DNA from: Phycisphaeraceae bacterium
GTDB lineage: Bacteria; Planctomycetota; Phycisphaerae; Phycisphaerales; UBA1924
Length of the DNA: 46,876 bases
Assembly: GCA_019636535.1 (NCBI GenBank)
Contig: JAHBXK010000028.1
Coordinates: forward strand, 1 to 46,876
Direction: 5' to 3'
Below, piece after piece: positions 44,116 through 46,876 of the stretch. Below the pieces are notes generated by a model. That model searched no databases. It was not told the origin of the DNA and was given only the letters and a program-made list of their open reading frames with translations. Position 1 is the stretch's first letter; every line of letters starts with the position of its first letter. Made by a program: the position numbers and the translations under genes.

Positions 44116-45711
44116 TCATGCGGCTTCCTCCAGTCGTCGGGCAAGGAGCGCCCGGATGCTCGTCGGGCGGAAGGTCACTGCCACGGTGCCAGCCGTCGCG
44201 TCGTACTCGACGGTCGAGATGAGAAGTCGGAGCAGCCGCGCCTGCTCGCGTGGGATCAGGTTCTGCCAGAGCGTGTCGATGTCGGCGAACGCTGCGACGG
44301 CTTCATCGCGGGTGATCGTGTCGGCGTCGAGTTCCCCGATGCGGGACTCGACCACCGATAGTCTCCGCGCTGCATCCGCGATCCGCTCATGCAGGTGGGC
44401 GATCTGTGCCGCGGACTCGGTCGTCGCGCTCCCGACGGCCAGTTCCCGCAGCTCCCGATGGTCGCGCTCGAGTTGGCGCTTCAGGGCATCGCGTTCCTTG
44501 GTCGTGGACTCATGCTCAGCGGCGATCGACGCCTGCGCCTCGGCCAGCACCCGGCTCAGAAGCGGGCGATCGGTGGCGAGCGTCCGGATCTCCTCCACCA
44601 CGACGCGCTCGATCTCGGCGGCGGGAAGCGTTCCCGTTGGGCAGCATGCGGCTCCGCTCTTGATGGCCTTGATGCAGCGGTAGTAGCGATACGCTCGGCT
44701 GTTGCGCCCGCCCGCGAAGGTGTGCGTCATCGAGTGCCCGCAGCTCTTGCAGCGAAGCAGCCCGCGCAGGAGCGCACCGTACTTGTTGCGGACATCGGCG
44801 CCGCCGGTGCGGCCGTTGGTCTTGAGGAGCGTCTGCACTTGGTCGAAGAGCGCCGCCTCGACGATCGGCTGGTGCTCACCGTCGTAGGTCGCTCCCTTGT
44901 GGGCGATCTTCCCGACGTAGACCGGGTTGGTGAGCAGCTGGTAGATCGAGCACTTGTCGAAGGGCTTCCCGCCGAGTGACTTGCCCTTGCGCTTCCCGGT
45001 CTGGATGACGCGGCTCTTGTTCCGCCATTCGCGCTTGGAGAGTTCGGTGACGACGGGCAGGAGCGAGCCCTTGTCCAGGTACATCTGGAAGACCTGCCGG
45101 ACGCGAGCGGCCTCGGCCTCGTTGACCACCAGCCTCGGGCTCGGCCCGCTGCGGTCCACGTCGTAGCCCAGCACCGGCACGCCGCCAGCCCACTTTCCCT
45201 TGCGCTTCTGTGCCGCGATCTTGTCGCGGATGCGCTCGCCGATGATCTCGCGCTCGAACTGGGCGAAGGAGAGCAGGATGTTCAGCGTCAGCCGACCCAT
45301 CGAACTCGTCGTGTTGAACTGCTGGGTGACCGAGACGAACGACACGCCCCTGCGGTCGAATGCCTCCATGATCCGGGCGAAGTCCATGAGCGAGCGGCTG
45401 AGGCGATCGACCTTGTAGACCACCACACAGTCGACCTTCCCGGCCTCGATGTCGCGGAGCAGGCGATCGAGCGCCGGTCGCTCCATACTCCCGCCGGAGA
45501 AGCCGCCGTCGTCGTAGTGATCGGGTACGCAGGTCCACCCCTCGGCCTTCTGGCTGGCGATGAACGCCTCGGCGCTCTCGCGCTGGGCGTCGAGCGAGTT
45601 GAACTCCTGATCAAGGCCCTCGTCGCTCGACTTGCGGGTATAGATGGCACACCGGATGCTGGCTTTCTGCTCCGCGGTCCCGGCAGTCTGGTTCCGACGA
45701 CGGCCGCTCAT
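44116..45711 (-). CDS. Large serine recombinase (integrase)
   Basis: The 531-aa protein starts at 45711. The resolvase domain (about 18-160) has the nucleophilic Ser in YTRKSSDEG, the Arg-rich YKVDRLSRSLMDF, and FERE.IGERIRDK at the end. A recombinase domain follows, then a zinc ribbon (LRCKSCGHSM..CIKAI..CC) and a coiled coil (KRQLERDHRELRELA; HERIADAARRLSV). This is the organisation of phage integrases of the phiC31/Bxb1 type, which insert DNA at short att sites. It is ATGA-coupled to the DUF2924 gene before and the HTH gene after. The att site was not identified. Confidence 0.9.
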   Translation of the reverse strand: MSGRRRNQTAGTAEQKASIRCAIYTRKSSDEGLDQEFNSLDAQRESAEAFIASQKAEGWTCVPDHYDDGGFSGGSMERPALDRLLRDIEAGKVDCVVVYKVDRLSRSLMDFARIMEAFDRRGVSFVSVTQQFNTTSSMGRLTLNILLSFAQFEREIIGERIRDKIAAQKRKGKWAGGVPVLGYDVDRSGPSPRLVVNEAEAARVRQVFQMYLDKGSLLPVVTELSKREWRNKSRVIQTGKRKGKSLGGKPFDKCSIYQLLTNPVYVGKIAHKGATYDGEHQPIVEAALFDQVQTLLKTNGRTGGADVRNKYGALLRGLLRCKSCGHSMTHTFAGGRNSRAYRYYRCIKAIKSGAACCPTGTLPAAEIERVVVEEIRTLATDRPLLSRVLAEAQASIAAEHESTTKERDALKRQLERDHRELRELAVGSATTESAAQIAHLHERIADAARRLSVVESRIGELDADTITRDEAVAAFADIDTLWQNLIPREQARLLRLLISTVEYDATAGTVAVTFRPTSIRALLARRLEEAA

Positions 45712-46223
45712 CGCTTGGCCTCGGCGGACGGCAGCCGGAAGAACCGGAAGCCGTTCATGTGGCTGCCCGTAATCCGCTTGGCCACTGCGGTCAGGGTGCG
45801 GAAGCGTTCGCCCTCGAACTCGAAGCCTTCGCCGCGCGGGAGGACCACCACGCGGATCGTGCGCCCCTTGTACTCGCGGACGATCGCCGACCCCGCGGGC
45901 GGGATGCGCGGATCGTCGTGGTCCTCACAGCGCGTCCGGCGATGGACCGTTGTGCTCGGCCCCGGCTGCGGTGGAGCGATCATGGACTTCGGGGCCATGA
46001 CCCGAACCTCGGCGTCGTTGGCGAGCTCCGCGGCGCGGCGTCTGGCCCGCTCGCTCAGGTCGCCCTCGGCGTTCGCCTGGATGCGCCACGCGATCTTGCG
46101 GATGAGGTAGGCCCGATGCCGCGTGCGGCATGGGTAGCCGTGGACCTCTGCAAAGCGCTCGACGAGCTCCGTTGTGGTCATGCGCTCCAGCGCGTTGATC
46201 TGTCGTTCGATGGAATCTGGCAT
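45708..46223 (-). CDS. DUF2924 protein
   Basis: The 171-aa protein starts at 46223. It matches the DUF2924 pattern: an N-terminal helical part (IERQINALERMTTTELVERFAEVHGYPCRTRHRAYLIRKIAWRIQ), a basic middle, and a C-terminal strand part with VREYKGRTIRVVVLPRGEGFEFEG..FRTLTAVAKRITGSHMNGFRFF. DUF2924 genes nearly always stand next to serine recombinases in mobile elements. It is ATGA-coupled to the recombinase. A role as a recombination helper or directionality factor is plausible but unproven. Confidence 0.85.
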   Translation of the reverse strand: MPDSIERQINALERMTTTELVERFAEVHGYPCRTRHRAYLIRKIAWRIQANAEGDLSERARRRAAELANDAEVRVMAPKSMIAPPQPGPSTTVHRRTRCEDHDDPRIPPAGSAIVREYKGRTIRVVVLPRGEGFEFEGERFRTLTAVAKRITGSHMNGFRFFRLPSAEAKR

Positions 46224-46261
46224 GTGTGGCTCCGTTGCAGGGGTCTCCGTTCCGCACGGCC

Positions 46262-46477
46262 CTAACCGCCGGGCCGCGGAGCCACACTGAGGGGCAAGTC
46301 GCCCGGAAGTTCAAGGCATGTCCGGCCGCAATCTGCGAGATCCGCAACTGGCCGCGATGTGCTGGCGCGGTTGGCTATGACGCTGCGGACGAGGCCACGC
46401 GCGAAGATGCTGGCGACCTCGTCGCGGCGCTCGTCGGCCGTCATGCTCTCGGGATCGCGCGTGGAATCCGCGGGCAT
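46262..46477 (-). CDS. Small protein opening the integration operon
   Basis: The 71-aa protein starts at 46477 behind GGAGC (8 nt). It has TADERRDEVASIFARGLVRSV, a helix common to short ORFs before DUF2924-recombinase modules, and a low-complexity C-terminus. It lies 40 nt downstream of conserved motif copy 3, the same distance as the small portal gene from copy 1. No function was recognised. The gap to DUF2924 is 38 bp. Confidence 0.6.
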   Translation of the reverse strand: MPADSTRDPESMTADERRDEVASIFARGLVRSVIANRASTSRPVADLADCGRTCLELPGDLPLSVAPRPGG

Positions 46478-46516
46478 CGGGGTAGCTCCATGGGCGACGC
46501 GGGAATCGCTTCGCCA

Positions 46517-46553
46517 CTACGGTTGCCCTATGCCGTGCGCACGCGCGATGCGC
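46517..46553 (-). promoter_or_regulatory. Conserved 37-bp promoter-like motif, copy 3 (integration operon)
   Basis: The minus strand reads GCGCA, 13 nt, CGGCATAGG, then GCAACCGTAG, 30 of 37 bases equal to copy 1. It ends 40 nt before the start of the 71-aa gene and so heads the integration operon. Confidence 0.65.
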
Positions 46554-46809
46554 GGCGAGATCACCACCGGCGCGCTTTCGAACAGCGTTGCCCGCGCTGT
46601 CCGGGCACAACCTCCCCGGTTGTTCGACCTACAGGGAGACCAACCCCGTCATAACCCGCGCACGGGTTGCGGGGAGAGACTCAGAGACTTTGGCCCGATT
46701 CGGGCGACCGGCGCGCCCGAGGGCTGATCGGCTGGTGATGACCACGGTGCGATCAGAGACTCGCCGCAGGACCGCCAACCCCGCGAAACCCTCGCCAGAA
46801 CGCGAAAAC
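46554..46809. other. Non-coding right-end region
   Basis: The stretch upstream of motif copy 3 holds no gene I can support. AGAGACT elements occur near 46680-46690 and 46756. A serine-recombinase attachment site should be near here, but no core was found by eye. Confidence 0.4.
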
Positions 46810-46830
46810 GCCGCCGAGTCTCTCGGCGGC
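46810..46830 (-). terminator. Hairpin terminator at the right end
   Basis: GCCGCCGAG (46810-46818) and CTCGGCGGC (46822-46830) form a perfect 9-bp stem with a TCT loop. On the minus strand it is followed by GTTTTC, so it can stop transcription entering the element from the right. Confidence 0.6.
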
Positions 46831-46847
46831 GTCTCGTCTGAACTGGT

Positions 46848-46873
46848 GGGCCGGTCCACTTTGGAACCGGCCC
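46848..46873. repeat. 8-bp inverted repeat at the window end
   Basis: GGGCCGGT (46848-46855) and ACCGGCCC (46866-46873) are exact reverse complements with a 10-nt spacer. The spacer itself has a CCA/TGG pair. It could be a terminator stem, or part of an attachment or host site cut by the window end. Confidence 0.45.
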
Positions 46874-46876
46874 GGC

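Noticed and set aside
46629..46859. Open frame of 76 codons at the right end (minus strand)
   Set aside because: It runs across the terminator-like stem at 46810-46830, has no ribosome site, and no family pattern.

Overview
The window reads as one temperate, tailed (siphovirus-type) phage genome or prophage, GC-rich and about 47 kb, in which nearly every base is coding. Most genes lie on the minus strand in tightly coupled operons with many ATGA/GTGA start-stop overlaps. The host is not named by the sequence. A dockerin-like repeat in a capsid-region protein (GDxNxDGxVDxADLGxLLG, then LLGAWG) is in the style of planctomycete proteins, especially Phycisphaerae. Together with the high GC this makes a planctomycete host my best guess, not a proof.

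Layout, right to left along the main direction of transcription. 46.5-43.7 kb: an integration module (small ORF, DUF2924 protein, large serine recombinase, HTH protein). 43.7-38.65 kb, plus strand: a restriction-modification island (excisionase-type HTH, a truncated and a full Eco57I-like methyltransferase, and a GIY-YIG-type domain fused to an SF2 helicase). 38.6-35.6 kb: a 983-aa regulator with a sigma54-activator-type AAA+ domain. 35.4-34.9 kb: a sigma70-family factor. 34.8-27.0 kb: recombination and replication (PD-(D/E)XK nuclease with Fe-S cysteines, Sak4-like ATPase, DUF669 SSB-like protein, ERCC4-type nuclease, RecD-like helicase, AEP/D5 primase-helicase). 27.0-26.4 kb: a non-coding, palindrome-dense region that looks like a replication origin. 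26.4-25.0 kb: a ParB-methyltransferase fusion. 23.3-25.0 kb, plus strand: five small genes, one a histone-like HARE-HTH protein. 23.0-20.3 kb: terminase. 20.3-16.3 kb: an ietAS-type defence cassette (wHTH, AAA+ ATPase, subtilase) placed between terminase and portal. 16.1-0.1 kb: morphogenesis genes from portal to tail tip, with two plus-strand cargo genes (HNH nuclease, membrane protein) set between them. The last gene carries a complete Hint (intein-type) domain.

The most interesting feature is a possible regulatory cascade. A 37-bp motif (on its sense strand GCGCA, 13 nt, CGGCATAGG, then CA, CC and AG) stands upstream of the first gene of three minus-strand operons: integration (46517-46553), recombination/replication (34814-34850) and portal/head/tail (16181-16217). 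I saw it nowhere else. The phage encodes its own sigma factor next to the middle copy. Upstream of that sigma gene lie a good -24/-12 (sigma54-type) promoter and four AGGAAAGT-like repeats at exactly 21-bp spacing, directly beside the AAA+ activator gene. I recognised no CI-like repressor, so activator, then sigma factor, then three operons may be the lysis/lysogeny switch.

Other points: a G-run for a -1 frameshift that joins two tail-assembly-chaperone frames, a protease-capsid fusion with an internal ribosome start, and no recognisable endolysin.
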